Positions 50,609 to 59,776 are shown, counted from the stretch's first letter. The stretch is DNA of 64,000 nt from Bauldia sp. (GCA_026126065.1 JAHCJY010000003.1:434001-498000); one strand, 5' to 3'. Notes: a model not told the origin generated them from the sequence alone. Made by a program: numbers and translations.

Positions 50609-51205
50609 TCAGGTCCACAGCATCGGGATCAGCGACATCACGAGCAGCACGGCCATCACGATGTTGAACCGGCGCACCGCGCGTGGGTCGGAGAGGAAGC
50701 GCTGCAGCATCGAGCCGAATGCCGTCCACGTGCTCACCGACACGAAATTGCTGAGCAGGAACACCGTGGCGGCGATCATGAGGCTCGCGGTGAAGTTCGC
50801 CGGTACCGTGTAGAGGCTGACGACCGTGACCGCCATGATCACGCCCTTGGGGTTCACCCACTGGAACAGCGCCGCCTGGAAGAAGGTGAGCGGCCGCGCG
50901 TTGCCCTCCTTCGCCTCGACCTTGCCGGATGTCGCGATGCGCCACGCGAGGTAGAGCATGTAGCCGGCGCCGATGATCTTCAACGCCGTATAGGCCTGCG
51001 GTACCCGCTCGAACACCTCGCCGAGCCCGAATCCGATGGCGAGCACCATCGCCGCATGGCCGAGCGCCACCCCCAGCATGTGCGGGATCGTCCGGCGGAA
51101 TCCGAAGGTCAGCCCCGAGGACAGCAGCATCATGTTGTTCGGCCCCGGTGTGATCGAGGAGACGAACGCGAACAGGATAAGGCCGAGGAACAGGTCCGTC
51201 GTCAT
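50609..51205 (-). CDS. LysE/RhtB family exporter
   Basis: This 198-residue membrane protein matches LysE-type translocators: FVSSITPGPNNMMLLSSGLT (the conserved PGPN motif, about residues 16-35), GVALGHAAMVLAIGFGL and FFQAALFQWVNPKGVIMAVT, with six hydrophobic segments. It exports amino acids or related small molecules. The start at 51205 gives the usual length. It shares a transcript with the DUF1801 gene. Confidence 0.9.
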   Translation of the reverse strand: MTTDLFLGLILFAFVSSITPGPNNMMLLSSGLTFGFRRTIPHMLGVALGHAAMVLAIGFGLGEVFERVPQAYTALKIIGAGYMLYLAWRIATSGKVEAKEGNARPLTFFQAALFQWVNPKGVIMAVTVVSLYTVPANFTASLMIAATVFLLSNFVSVSTWTAFGSMLQRFLSDPRAVRRFNIVMAVLLVMSLIPMLWT

Positions 51206-51325
51206 CGCGTGCGGGTAGCACGCCGCGCGATGGGCGGCGATGGCGGGAGAGGCAGCAGCGGCGGCCGCGCTGGGCAGCATGGGGGAGGTCAGAGTCCGGC
51301 GCGGCGCCGCAGAGCGTCCGTCCTG

Positions 51326-51868
51326 CTAGCGCTGAGGCTCCGCCGGAACATAGGTCAGCCGGATGACGTCCGCGCCGATCCGGTCGCTTGCCGCGAGGTG
51401 GAGCGGCGGGCGCGGGCCGGTGAAGAACGGCTTGCCGCCGCCGAGTACGACCGGGTGGAGGTAAAGGCGATACTCGTCGATCACGCCGAGATCGGTCAGG
51501 CTTCCCGCCAGCACCGGCCCCGCCACTTCGATTACACCGTCGTGCCGCGCCTTCAGCGCGCCAACGGCCGTATCGAGATCACCGTCGATCAGCGCGGCGT
51601 TCGGCCCGACCGATGTCAGCGTGCGCGACACGACCCATTTCGGCTGGCTCCGCCAGGCGGCGGCATACGCGCGCTCCGCGTCGTCGAAATGCGGATGGTC
51701 CTCGTCCCAGTAGCGCATGATCTCGTACATGCGGCGCCCGTACACGCTGCCGGCGACGCCACCGACGTCGTCGATGAAATGCCGGAACAGCACCGGATCG
51801 GGGGCGAACGCGGTGTGATCGACATAGCCGTCGAGCGAAACGTTCAGGCCATAGACGAGCTTCGCCAT
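51326..51868 (-). CDS. Dihydrofolate reductase-like (RibD C-terminal) protein
   Basis: This 180-residue protein has the RibD C-terminal/DHFR-like fold: KLVYGLNVSLDGYVDHTAF at the start, YGRRMYEIMRYWDEDHP, KWVVSRTLTSVGPNAALIDG and IEVAGPVLAGSLTDLGVIDE, then LYLHPVVLGGGKPFF. This is the usual layout of small stand-alone reductases that bind NADPH; substrate unknown. Start at 51868 fits the family. It stands alone. Confidence 0.9.
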   Translation of the reverse strand: MAKLVYGLNVSLDGYVDHTAFAPDPVLFRHFIDDVGGVAGSVYGRRMYEIMRYWDEDHPHFDDAERAYAAAWRSQPKWVVSRTLTSVGPNAALIDGDLDTAVGALKARHDGVIEVAGPVLAGSLTDLGVIDEYRLYLHPVVLGGGKPFFTGPRPPLHLAASDRIGADVIRLTYVPAEPQR

Positions 51869-51897
51869 CCGAAGGTCCCCTCGCCGGCCGGCGTGGC

Positions 51898-52176
51898 TCA
51901 GTCGCCGTCCTCGTTCTCCATCGCCAGGGCTGACTGGAGCTTGTAGCCGTCGACGTCGAACTGGTGCCCGGCCGAGACGCGGGCCTCTACCAGGCCGGGG
52001 ATTCGCTTCCGCTCCTCCTCGATCTCGAACCTGGAGAACCCGGCTGCCTCGGCCTTGGCAAAGATCTCCCCCGTCAGCCGCTCGGCCCGCGCCGCGTGGC
52101 TCTCGACGTCCTCATTGCCGGGAAAGACGTTCTCCTCGATCCAGGTCTTGACCCATGTCTGGAAGCGCTTGCTCAT
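51898..52176 (-). CDS. Small hypothetical protein
   Basis: This 92-residue acidic protein starts MSKRFQTWVKTWIEENVFPG. It has helices (ESHAARAERLTGEIFAKAEA, SRFEIEEERKRIPGLVEARV) and ends with an acidic tail. The pattern recalls DUF768-type small proteins of alphaproteobacteria, but I am not sure. No membrane segment or signal peptide. Confidence 0.6.
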   Translation of the reverse strand: MSKRFQTWVKTWIEENVFPGNEDVESHAARAERLTGEIFAKAEAAGFSRFEIEEERKRIPGLVEARVSAGHQFDVDGYKLQSALAMENEDGD

Positions 52177-52238
52177 GACTGCCTTCCCTTCATATCCGCG
52201 GGTTTCGCGGCCCCGCTGCTGGACGCCAGTCTACGTCG

Positions 52239-52484
52239 GGAGTTCCCGTCGTGCATCCCCGCGCTCGAGGCGGTTATCGATGCCTCAGGTCACGGCGTGT
52301 CGAGGCCCACCTGGTCGATGGCAGGGATGACCTGGCGCTCCGTCTGCCCGGTCGGACCAACATCGAGCGCGGGGTTGTCGGCACCGGCAACCTCAACGTC
52401 CACAAGGCGCGGATCCTGTTGATGCTTGCGCTGACGGTCACCGATGACCCGGGCGAGATCCAGCGGACCTTCAAGGAGTACTAG
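52239..52484 (+). pseudogene. Remnant of an asparaginase C-terminus
   Basis: The frame reads SGVPVVHPRARGG near 52236-52274, degenerates for about 30 codons, then reads VVGTGNLNVHKARILLMLAL followed by TVTDDPGEIQRTFKEY and a stop. In bacterial type asparaginases a GVPVV strand is followed by a (S/A)GNL-PQKARxLLMLAL helix and a short DP.xIQ.F end. The N-terminal catalytic domain is absent. It is therefore a decayed 3' fragment. Confidence 0.65.
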
Positions 52485-52584
52485 CGCACTCGCAAGGCAG
52501 TCGCCCGCCCCCTCTCGGGGCGGGCTGGAACACGGCTGGCGAAGGAGGGGAGACGGACATGCGGCATGCCCGGTCCCGGCGCTG

Positions 52585-53418
52585 CTAGGGCGTGATCCGG
52601 ACCGGAAGGGCAACGACCAGCGGTTCCTCCGCCAGTTCGCCATGTGCGTTCTGGATCCCTTCGACGATAACCTTCGACATAGCCGCCGAAGCGGCCTGCG
52701 AATCCTGCGCCTCGATGGCGTCGAGGACGGCAGTGTGGCGCCCGATCGACAGGGCGAACCTTTCCGCCGAATCGGTTGGCGTGCTGACGTCGAATGACGA
52801 GTAGATCGTAGCCTCGATGACGGATCCCAGTGATTGCAGGTACGGGTTGGCCGAGGCAGTCAGGATCGCGCGATGGAACGCCACGTCGCGGACGGCGAAG
52901 GTCTCGGGGGCTTCGCCGCTGGCGCTCATGCCGGCCAGCGCCTGGCGCATCTCCTCGAGGTTCGCCTCCGTCCGACGAACCGCCGCCAGGGCACAGGCGG
53001 TGGGCTCCAGGGCCTGTCGAAGCTCGAACAGGGCGCGGAGGAAACCTGCATCAATGCCGAGTTCGATCCGCCACTTCAGAATGTTCGAATCGATCATATT
53101 CCAGTTGGAACCCTCAAGGATACGCGTGCCTACCTTCGTCTTGGCGACGAGGAGGCCTTTGGCGGCGAGGGTCTTGAGTGCTTCCCGGAGCACAGTTCGG
53201 GATACGGCGAAGCGGCTGATAAGTTCCGACTCGCGCGGCAGTTGCGAGCCCTCAGGATAATCGCCACTCAGGATGCTCATCGCGATGTTTCTCGCGACGG
53301 CCGCGTGAGCAGACTTCGGTGCAGGCTCCCTGGCGATGAGGGAAATGGAAGGAGGAAGGACTGTGGACTTTGCTCCAAGACCAGACATCATTGCGCGATC
53401 GATCGCTTGGTGCGCCAT
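52585..53418 (-). CDS. GntR/FadR-type transcription regulator
   Basis: This 277-residue protein has an N-terminal winged HTH (AVARNIAMSILSGDYPEGSQ, LPRESELISRFAVSRTVLRE, TLAAKGLLVAKTKVGTRI) and a C-terminal FCD ligand-binding domain with FELRQALEPTACALAA, VAFHRAILTASANPYLQSLG and IGRHTAVLDAIEAQDSQAA. The His residues in these helices are the usual metal/ligand ligands. GAGGAAGTCAAA precedes ATG 53418. It lies at the head of the glycerate/TRAP cluster and probably senses a sugar acid or hydroxy acid. Upstream and in the TRAP promoters there are AT-rich inverted repeats that could be its sites. Confidence 0.92.
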   Translation of the reverse strand: MAHQAIDRAMMSGLGAKSTVLPPSISLIAREPAPKSAHAAVARNIAMSILSGDYPEGSQLPRESELISRFAVSRTVLREALKTLAAKGLLVAKTKVGTRILEGSNWNMIDSNILKWRIELGIDAGFLRALFELRQALEPTACALAAVRRTEANLEEMRQALAGMSASGEAPETFAVRDVAFHRAILTASANPYLQSLGSVIEATIYSSFDVSTPTDSAERFALSIGRHTAVLDAIEAQDSQAASAAMSKVIVEGIQNAHGELAEEPLVVALPVRITP

Positions 53419-53594
53419 TTTGACTTCCTCTGATACAATTGCGAATGGCAGCAGATCTTCAGTCGGCAACGAGTCTGTAGCGCTTGATCTTCAGTAGCGG
53501 TTGAGGGTGCGGCAAGTTCCATCAGACCGCCTCTGGCCGTCACTGTCAACGAAAAACCTATGTCCTGCTATGCAGAATTGCATGCCATTCGCGA

Positions 53595-54818
53595 TCAGCG
53601 AATCAGGATCGCCCGGAAATCATTGACGTTCGTCAGCGTGGGACCTGTCTCAATCAATCCTCCGTGCCTGGCGAAGTAGGTGCCGGCGTCGTTGTTCGCG
53701 AGGTAGTCAAGCGCGGTGGGATCAAGGCGACCGCCCTCCATCCAGGCGCCGGCATTCGTCCCTGATCCGTCGATTCCATCCGTATCGCAAGCGAGGGCCG
53801 ACAGACGCCGGGCGCCATTGGTGTAGACGGCCAGCGCCAGCAGGAACTCGGTGTTGCGGCCGCCGCGGCCATTGCCGACGACAGTAACGGTCGTCTCCCC
53901 GCCCGACAGAAGGACACAGGGCGCGGCGACCGGAAGACCGGAGAGTTCTACGGACCGGGCGATACCGGCCATCACGCGCGCCACGTGACGCGATTCGCCT
54001 TCGATGGCGTCGCCGATGATCACGGGCGCGATCCCGAGGCTCCGCGCCTTGACCGCCGCCGCCTCGAGCGCGTGGCGCGGCGAGTTGATCACGTGCACGT
54101 CGCCCGTGGCCACCCGGTCGGAATGGCCGTTGACCCGGATCGCGTCCCTGACGTGCTGCGGAACGCCGATGCCGTAGCGCGCCAGGATGTCGAGCGCGTC
54201 ACCGGGCTGCCGGTCGTCGAAGATGGTGGGGCCGGACCCGACTATCGCCGGATCGTCTCCAGGCACGTCGGAGATCACATATGTCACGACGCGGGCAGGA
54301 GCGGCAGCCCGGGCAAGGCGCCCGCCCTTGATGGCCGACATCGCCTTGCGGACGGTGTTCATCTCCGAGATCGGGGCGCCACACCGCAGCAGCTGTCGCG
54401 TGATCTCCTGCTTGTCCGCGGGCAGGATCGGAGGCGCTGGCATCGCCAGCAGCGACGATGCCCCGCCGGAGATCAGGGCGACGACGAGATCATCGGGGCC
54501 GGCGGATTCGGCAAGGGCGAGGATTCGCTTGCTGGCTTCGAACGCAGCCGTATCGGGAACGGGGTGGGCGGCCTCGATGACTTCGATCGACTGCGTCGGG
54601 CAACTGTGGCCATAGGGCGTGACGACGAGCCCGGAACACTCCCGCTGCCAGGCGCGCTCGAAGGCGCTTGCCATGCTGGCGGCGGCCTTGCCGGCGCCCA
54701 GGACGACGGTGCGGCCGCGGGGTGGAGCCGGGAGTCTGTTGTCGAACCTGCCCTCCGGCATGGCTGCATCGAGGGCGGCCTGGAACAGGCTCTTCAGAAC
54801 GGCTTCGTTGCTTTCCAT
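53595..54818 (-). CDS. Glycerate 2-kinase (MOFRL family)
   Basis: This 407-residue protein belongs to the DUF4147/MOFRL glycerate kinase family: VVLGAGKAAASMASAFERAW (about 38-57), VTPYGHSCPTQSIEVIEAAH, PDDLVVALISGGASSLLAMP, then EMNTVRKAMSAIKGGRLARA (with the catalytic Lys region), YVISDVPGDDPAIVGSGPT and the MOFRL end VVGNGRGGRNTEFLLALAVY and ALACDTDGIDGSG. It phosphorylates D-glycerate to 2-phosphoglycerate. It fits with the glycerate dehydrogenase and aldolase genes nearby into one route. Confidence 0.93.
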   Translation of the reverse strand: MESNEAVLKSLFQAALDAAMPEGRFDNRLPAPPRGRTVVLGAGKAAASMASAFERAWQRECSGLVVTPYGHSCPTQSIEVIEAAHPVPDTAAFEASKRILALAESAGPDDLVVALISGGASSLLAMPAPPILPADKQEITRQLLRCGAPISEMNTVRKAMSAIKGGRLARAAAPARVVTYVISDVPGDDPAIVGSGPTIFDDRQPGDALDILARYGIGVPQHVRDAIRVNGHSDRVATGDVHVINSPRHALEAAAVKARSLGIAPVIIGDAIEGESRHVARVMAGIARSVELSGLPVAAPCVLLSGGETTVTVVGNGRGGRNTEFLLALAVYTNGARRLSALACDTDGIDGSGTNAGAWMEGGRLDPTALDYLANNDAGTYFARHGGLIETGPTLTNVNDFRAILIR

Positions 54819-54945
54819 CGGTAGCGCAGTCCTACGGCGAGCCAGTACGGATAAGTCCCGCGGCAGCCTGATGACGCCTGCGACGTGGAAGGCCTGGCTT
54901 TCAAGGGGCTTGGGGGCAGTGATCACGGGTGCGTTCCGTGAAGGT

Positions 54946-54971
54946 GCCGCGCCCCTGGAGAGGGGCGCGGC
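54946..54971 (-). terminator. Intercistronic hairpin
   Basis: A perfect 10-bp stem (GCCGCGCCCC with GGGGCGCGGC) and a 6-base loop lie between the aldolase-like gene (55012-55953) and the glycerate kinase gene, both on the minus strand. There is no long T-run, so it may stabilise mRNA or attenuate rather than terminate. Confidence 0.55.
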
Positions 54972-55011
54972 GTTGACGTTTCCCGAACGGAGTCCGGAGC
55001 GGGAACGAGCC

Positions 55012-55953
55012 CTACATGCGCTCGCGCAGGTCGGCTTCGGCGTTGGTGCCGCCCTGGAAGCAGCTGAAGTCCGGGCGGCTGCCATCCGGGTGACGGAGCG
55101 GATGCCAGGACATCGGACCGCAGAGGCGGATTCCGGCGTCCATCGCGGCGTCATGGATCCGGGTGATCACCCACTCGTACGGTGCCTCACCCGGACCATA
55201 GCCGGTGAAGTTGCCGAGGTCGCCCGACGCGGCGAAGATCGCGTGAACGCCCGGGATATTGGCGATCCGCTCGACGTCCTCGACGCCCCACAGCGTTTCG
55301 ATCATGAGGATCAGGACGATGTTGTCGTTGAACGAGTTGCGGTAACCGCCCGGGACGCCCGAGTACATCTGGAAGGCCTGGCCGCCGCCGGAACTGCGCT
55401 TGCCCATCGGCGGGAAGTAGGTCCACTGAACGATCTCGAGCGCTTCCTCGTAGGAATCGACCGTCGGAACGACGAGAACCATGGCTCCGGTGTCGAGCGC
55501 GCGCTGAATCTGCGTCTCGGTGGTCTCGGAGATTCGAACGCCGTGCGCGGCAATGGAATCCGGGCACGCGGCATACATCGCGGCCATCTGCGAAATGTCG
55601 ATCGGCGCGTGCTGCACCTCCACCCAGGTGAAGTCGTAGCCGGCATTCGCGACCTCGCAATATGCCTCCGGGCTGCCCGTGCGGAGGGTGCCGCCGACGA
55701 GATCCTGGCCATCGATCAGGCGCTGGCGAGCCGAATTCCAGACAACCGCGTCGGGGTTGTCGAAACGGGCGCCATAGATCCAATCCTGGGCAACGCGGCC
55801 CGGAAGCGGCGGCACAAAGGTGTCGGGGGCATCACGCACCCAGCCATTGTCAGGGGCAACGTACCACTGCGGCTGGGTCTGAGCGCTGGCTGCTGAAGCG
55901 AGGCAGGCCACGGCCGCCCCCACCGCGAGCGGTGTGAAAAATTTTGCCATCAT
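55012..55953 (-). CDS. Exported HpcH/HpaI aldolase-like protein
   Basis: This 313-residue protein begins with a Sec signal peptide (MMAKFFTPLAVGAAVACLAS, cleavage near ASAQTQ). The mature part is an HpcH/HpaI-type TIM barrel: QDLVGGTLRTGSPEAYCEVA, FTWVEVQHAPIDISQMAAMY (the usual D-x-EH position reads EVQH), VLVVPTVDSYEEALEIVQW, FNDNIVLILMIETLWGVEDV with the metal-binding Glu, and IFAASGDLGNFTGYGP for the second metal ligand. Cytosolic members cleave 2-keto-3-deoxy sugar acids. Export is unusual and suggests a periplasmic lyase or binding role. GAGGG nine bases before 55953 supports that start. Confidence 0.75.
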   Translation of the reverse strand: MMAKFFTPLAVGAAVACLASAASAQTQPQWYVAPDNGWVRDAPDTFVPPLPGRVAQDWIYGARFDNPDAVVWNSARQRLIDGQDLVGGTLRTGSPEAYCEVANAGYDFTWVEVQHAPIDISQMAAMYAACPDSIAAHGVRISETTETQIQRALDTGAMVLVVPTVDSYEEALEIVQWTYFPPMGKRSSGGGQAFQMYSGVPGGYRNSFNDNIVLILMIETLWGVEDVERIANIPGVHAIFAASGDLGNFTGYGPGEAPYEWVITRIHDAAMDAGIRLCGPMSWHPLRHPDGSRPDFSCFQGGTNAEADLRERM

Positions 55954-56059
55954 CGTTTCCATCCCTCTTCGTTTCTTGCTCACCGGACCTACCCGGCCCG
56001 AGAGCACACGAGCGTATTTGCGGGATGCGTCTACACAACGTCAAACAGAAAGAAATCGA

Positions 56060-56070
56060 CGTATAATACG
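56060..56070. promoter_or_regulatory. Candidate GntR operator in the divergent promoter region
   Basis: CGTATAATACG is a perfect inverted repeat around one central base. It lies in the 555-base space (55954-56508) between the aldolase-like gene and the glycerate dehydrogenase gene, which is much richer in A and T than its surroundings. A related CGTATGATATG lies at 56306-56316. No gene is seen in this space. FadR-type regulators bind short AT-rich palindromes of this kind. Confidence 0.4.
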
Positions 56071-56508
56071 ACAATTGGGTAATACTATCGGATATCCAGT
56101 GGCCGCAGACAATCAATCATACAAATAGCGGAGAAAAATTATGCCAGCTGATCATCTCATCTAGCGGGTGTGGATGGCGTCCGCGCATCTATCCACCGGC
56201 AGCGCCATCACCGCCTTGACAGGAGGTTGCAGGTTGCTGACGGCCGCGGTGATCGGGTCCGGTCGGCTTCGCCGCAGCATTTAAGTCGCATCAAGATGCA
56301 TTGGTCGTATGATATGCCAATCGTTGTCGTCACCGATACTGATCCTGTTCTGTCGGTTGTCGGTGCGATGGCAAGGAATGGGACCGTTCGTCTTGCGATG
56401 GCCGGAGTTTGGAGTCTAGAAGGGCGCACGGTCGGTCAGGCCGTCAACGGCTGGTGCAGCGGGACGGCCGGTCAGCCGGCGCCGCGCCAAAGGCAAGGGG
56501 ATTTCCGG

Positions 56509-57492
56509 ATGAGTGCTCTTCAGGATCAGCCGCTCACGATCGTATTCCTGGATCGGGATACGCTCTCGCCGGAGACGACACTCAAGCCGATCAACTACCC
56601 CCACCGGCTCGTGACCCACTCGCGGACCCGCCCGGAGGAGGTCGCCGAGCGGATCGCCGACGCCGACATCGTGATCGTGAACAAGGTTCCGGTTCGGGAA
56701 GATGCGCTCGCCAGCGCGCGGCGCCTCAAGCTGGTCGCCCTCTCGGCGACGGGCACCGACAACGTCGACGTCAAGGCGGCCAATGGCCGGGGCATCACCG
56801 TTTCGAACATTCGGAACTACGCCGGCCATACTGTCCCCGAGCACACCTTCGCACTGATTCTCGCGCTCCAGCGGAATATCCTCGCGTATCGCGATTCGGT
56901 GAAGGCGGGGCGTTGGCAGGAGGCCGGTCAGTTCTGCTATTTCGACTATCCGATCAAGGGGCTGGCCGGATCGACCCTCGGGATCATCGGCGACGGCGTG
57001 CTGGGCAAGGCGGTTGCGGATCTGGGCCGCGCCTTCGGCATGAAGGTCCTGTTCTCGGACTACAAGGGCTCGACCGGGATGGGGCCGCTCTACACGCCGT
57101 TCGACGAGGTCATGCGCGTGAGCGACGTCATCACGCTCCACTTGCCGCTGATGGCCTCCACCCGCGACCTCGTTGGCGAGCGTGAGTTCGCGCTGATGGA
57201 GCGGCGGCCGATCCTGGTCAACACGGCCCGGGGCGGGCTGGTCAACGAGGATGCGCTCCATGCTGCGCTGACGAGCGGGAAGATTTCCGGTGCCGGCTTC
57301 GATGTGGTCACCAAGGAGCCACCTGAGCTCGACAGCCCTCTGATGCGGCTTCTCGAGTTGCCGAACTTCATCCTGACGCCCCACGTCGCGTGGGCGAGCC
57401 AGGACGCGATTCAGGGCCTCGCGGATCAGCTCGTGGACAACATCAACGCCTTCATCGGCGGTGCGCCCAGGAACGTCGTGGTTCCGATGTAA
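56509..57492 (+). CDS. D-2-hydroxyacid (glycerate) dehydrogenase
   Basis: This 327-residue protein belongs to the D-isomer 2-hydroxyacid dehydrogenases. It has ALSATGTDNVDVKAANGRGI, VPEHTFALILALQRNI, the NAD-binding GLAGSTLGIIGDGVLGKAVA (about 140-159), LVNTARGGLVNEDALHAAL (catalytic Arg), then a conserved Glu in TKEPPELDSPLM and the catalytic His in ILTPHVAWAS. It most resembles glycerate dehydrogenase/hydroxypyruvate reductase. ATG 56509 follows AAGGGGATTTCCGG. It would feed D-glycerate to the kinase encoded at 53595-54818. Confidence 0.92.
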   Translation: MSALQDQPLTIVFLDRDTLSPETTLKPINYPHRLVTHSRTRPEEVAERIADADIVIVNKVPVREDALASARRLKLVALSATGTDNVDVKAANGRGITVSNIRNYAGHTVPEHTFALILALQRNILAYRDSVKAGRWQEAGQFCYFDYPIKGLAGSTLGIIGDGVLGKAVADLGRAFGMKVLFSDYKGSTGMGPLYTPFDEVMRVSDVITLHLPLMASTRDLVGEREFALMERRPILVNTARGGLVNEDALHAALTSGKISGAGFDVVTKEPPELDSPLMRLLELPNFILTPHVAWASQDAIQGLADQLVDNINAFIGGAPRNVVVPM

Positions 57493-57504
57493 TGCAGAGC
57501 AGGA

Positions 57505-57527
57505 GGGGCCCCCGAACCGGGCGCCCC
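57505..57527. terminator. Hairpin between convergent genes
   Basis: A 10-bp stem with one mismatch (GGGGCCCCCG with CGGGCGCCCC) lies between the stop of the dehydrogenase gene and the stop of the small secreted gene. It can serve both strands, but there is no T-run. Confidence 0.5.
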
Positions 57528-57546
57528 CCCCCGACGCGGCGTTCGA

Positions 57547-57888
57547 CTACGCAGGATCCTCGAGCGGGACGTCGAACTCCGTGAGGATCGCGTCGATCTG
57601 TGCGGCCAGGTATTCGTACTTCACCTTGTAGGTGCGGACGTGCGCATGGATCGCCAGCTGGTCGGCCTCATCGAGCGCAGCGGCGCCTTCGAGGCCGACG
57701 CGAATCTCGGCAAAGCATTCAGTCTCGTAGGCGAATTCATCGCAGGCGAACCCGATCAGGCGAATGATCAAGGCGGCTTCTTCGGAGATCGCGGGCGCCT
57801 CCGCAGCCGGAGCCTCGACGACCGGCTGGGCGTAGGCAAGGCCGCCCGCCATCACCAGGGCTGCGGTCGCCAGTAAAAGTCTCTTCAT
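57547..57888 (-). CDS. Small secreted protein
   Basis: This 113-residue protein has a signal peptide (MKRLLLATAALVMAGGLAYA, then QPVVEAP). The mature part is acidic and helical (SEEAALIIRLIGFACDEFAY, ETECFAEIRVGLEGAAALDE, VKYEYLAAQIDAILTEF) with two Cys (FACDEF, ETECFA) that may form a disulfide. No family recognised. It converges on the dehydrogenase gene. Upstream (57889-58053) an AT-rich stretch (TATACATACTATTATATGG, 58034-58051) may hold its promoter. Confidence 0.7.
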   Translation of the reverse strand: MKRLLLATAALVMAGGLAYAQPVVEAPAAEAPAISEEAALIIRLIGFACDEFAYETECFAEIRVGLEGAAALDEADQLAIHAHVRTYKVKYEYLAAQIDAILTEFDVPLEDPA

Positions 57889-58053
57889 TCGTCTCTCCAT
57901 TCCATCCTTGTAAGGAACCCGGCCCCGGGCTCGTTCAGGGCCGTCCAGATGCCCCTTCGGACAATATGGCACCAGATGCCGAAGGGCGCCACCAATCAGC
58001 GAGACAGAAGAGCGCTCCAGACCAGCATCGGCTATACATACTATTATATGGAA

Positions 58054-58611
58054 CTACTCGCGCCCGAGCACCCGGCTCAGCGGCCCTGGCGACTGGATCT
58101 CTGCATATGGCTCGATCGCTGCATACATGCGCGAGACAGTTGCCTGCGTCCCGAAGAAATGGACGCGATACGAGCGGACGCCTAGCCAGCGCCAGCGAGC
58201 CGCGGCGCGCCTCTGCCTGGCACTGATTGCCAGTTCCTGTTCAGCGTCCCGATCGACATCGAACAGGAGCCGCCACCCGGAGATCCCGCTGTACCGCAGC
58301 AGCGGTCGTTGGATCTCGGACCACGGGATCGGGTCAGCGTGGATCAACGGGTCGCGAAGTCCCCTCGGCCCGACACTGATGGCGGGATCCCCGGCACGGA
58401 GGCGTCGCACGGCGTGCGCCACGCACCAGACGCCCACCAGCATGATGGACACCGAGAAGACGCCGGCCAGGGCGCGGGTCGCACCGCCGAACTCGGAGGA
58501 CGCCAGGACGAACGGGAGGAAGATGAAGATCTGGGCGATCAGGCCGACCGACACGACCGCCATGAGGTAGAGCCGGCCGCGCTGAAGGAGGAAGGTGCTT
58601 TGCTGAGCCAT
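58054..58611 (-). CDS. Membrane protein with two helices and a PH-like domain
   Basis: This 185-residue protein has two hydrophobic segments (LMAVVSVGLIAQIFIFLPFV and LAGVFSVSIMLVGVWCVAHA) followed by a cytoplasmic part AISVGPRGLRDPLIHADPIP, WSEIQRPLLRYSGISGWRLL. A trp-Ser-Glu-Ile pattern after a strand is typical of bacterial PH-like domains. Function unknown. It lies upstream of nothing obvious and is followed by the small secreted gene on the same strand. Confidence 0.65.
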   Translation of the reverse strand: MAQQSTFLLQRGRLYLMAVVSVGLIAQIFIFLPFVLASSEFGGATRALAGVFSVSIMLVGVWCVAHAVRRLRAGDPAISVGPRGLRDPLIHADPIPWSEIQRPLLRYSGISGWRLLFDVDRDAEQELAISARQRRAAARWRWLGVRSYRVHFFGTQATVSRMYAAIEPYAEIQSPGPLSRVLGRE

Positions 58612-58630
58612 CGCGTCTCTCTGAGCGGTG

Positions 58631-59593
58631 CTAGGGCAAAAGGTCGACGGGAAGGATGCCGCTTCCGATCAGGTACAGCATTCCCGTCACGGTCCCCACA
58701 GACAGCATCGTCGTGAGAATGACGAGCCCCGACGCCCGCTCGACCCACACGCCATACTGCTGGGCGATCACGAATACGTTGGTGGCCGTCGGCAGCGATG
58801 CGATCAGCAGTGCCGTATAGACCCACACGGGGTCGAAGTTCCCGATCCAGCTCAGCATCACATACACCAGGATCGGGTGCGCGATTAGCTTGAGGAAAGC
58901 GAGGATCGGGAGCTCGACGGGGACCGACCGGAGCGGTCGCATCGTGATGGCCACGCCCATTGCGAACAGCGCGCATGGCGCGGCGGCGGCACTCAGAAGC
59001 GTGAGCAGGCTGTCGACGGCTGCAGGCGGCTGAAACTCGACCGCTGCAGCCACGATGCCCGCGATCGTTGCCAGGATGAACGGGTGCGTGAGGATACGGA
59101 ACAGGATCTGTACGACAAGGCGTCCGACGCCGCCCGGAGCCCTGCCGCCCAGCGCCTTGCCGAGCGGCGCCAGCGTGAACACGAGCGCGTTGTCGAAGCA
59201 GAAGATGAGCGCGGTCGGAACCGACGCCGCCGGGCCGAAGGCGGCGAGCGTCAGTCCCGGCGCCATGTAGCCGACGTTTCCGTAGGCGGCGCCCAGGCCC
59301 TGAACGGTCGATTCGGTGATTCGTCCCCTGGTCAGGGTCATCGCGATCGCGAAGCCCAGCACGAATATGATCAGCGTCGAGGCGGTGGTGGCGATGATGA
59401 AGGGCCAGTTGCTGATCTCCTCCACCGGCGTCCTCGAGATGAGGACGAAGAACATGGCCGGCAGCGCGAAATAGACGACGAAAAGGTTGAGCCCGGCGAG
59501 GCCATCTGGCGGGATTCGCCCGAAACGCCCCGCGAGGAAGCCGACGAAGATCAGCCCGAAGAAGGGCAGCGCTAGCGACGCGGCTGTTCCCAT
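58631..59593 (-). CDS. AEC family transporter
   Basis: This 320-residue membrane protein fits the auxin efflux carrier family: LPFFGLIFVGFLAGRFGRIP at the N-terminus, LNLFVVYFALPAMFFVLISR, YGNVGYMAPGLTLAAFGPAA and a second half with LTHPFILATIAGIVAAAVEF and SLPTATNVFVIAQQYGVWVE. About ten hydrophobic segments. Bacterial members carry malonate, lactate or other organic acids. It is divergent from the TRAP operon and may move the same class of compound. Confidence 0.9.
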   Translation of the reverse strand: MGTAASLALPFFGLIFVGFLAGRFGRIPPDGLAGLNLFVVYFALPAMFFVLISRTPVEEISNWPFIIATTASTLIIFVLGFAIAMTLTRGRITESTVQGLGAAYGNVGYMAPGLTLAAFGPAASVPTALIFCFDNALVFTLAPLGKALGGRAPGGVGRLVVQILFRILTHPFILATIAGIVAAAVEFQPPAAVDSLLTLLSAAAAPCALFAMGVAITMRPLRSVPVELPILAFLKLIAHPILVYVMLSWIGNFDPVWVYTALLIASLPTATNVFVIAQQYGVWVERASGLVILTTMLSVGTVTGMLYLIGSGILPVDLLP

Positions 59594-59776
59594 GATGCGT
59601 CAGAGGCGTCCGCGCAAGCGGGACGCTGGACTCATCCCGGCGGTCGCGCCGCGTCCCCAGGCGATCACAGCGGCCTGATTCCCGGCGCCTGCAGCCGCGA
59701 CGACGCGAGGGAGTGGTTTGGCAATGCGCAGCAGCATATCTGGGCTACGCAACGGATTCATCGGCCACCACGCCAG

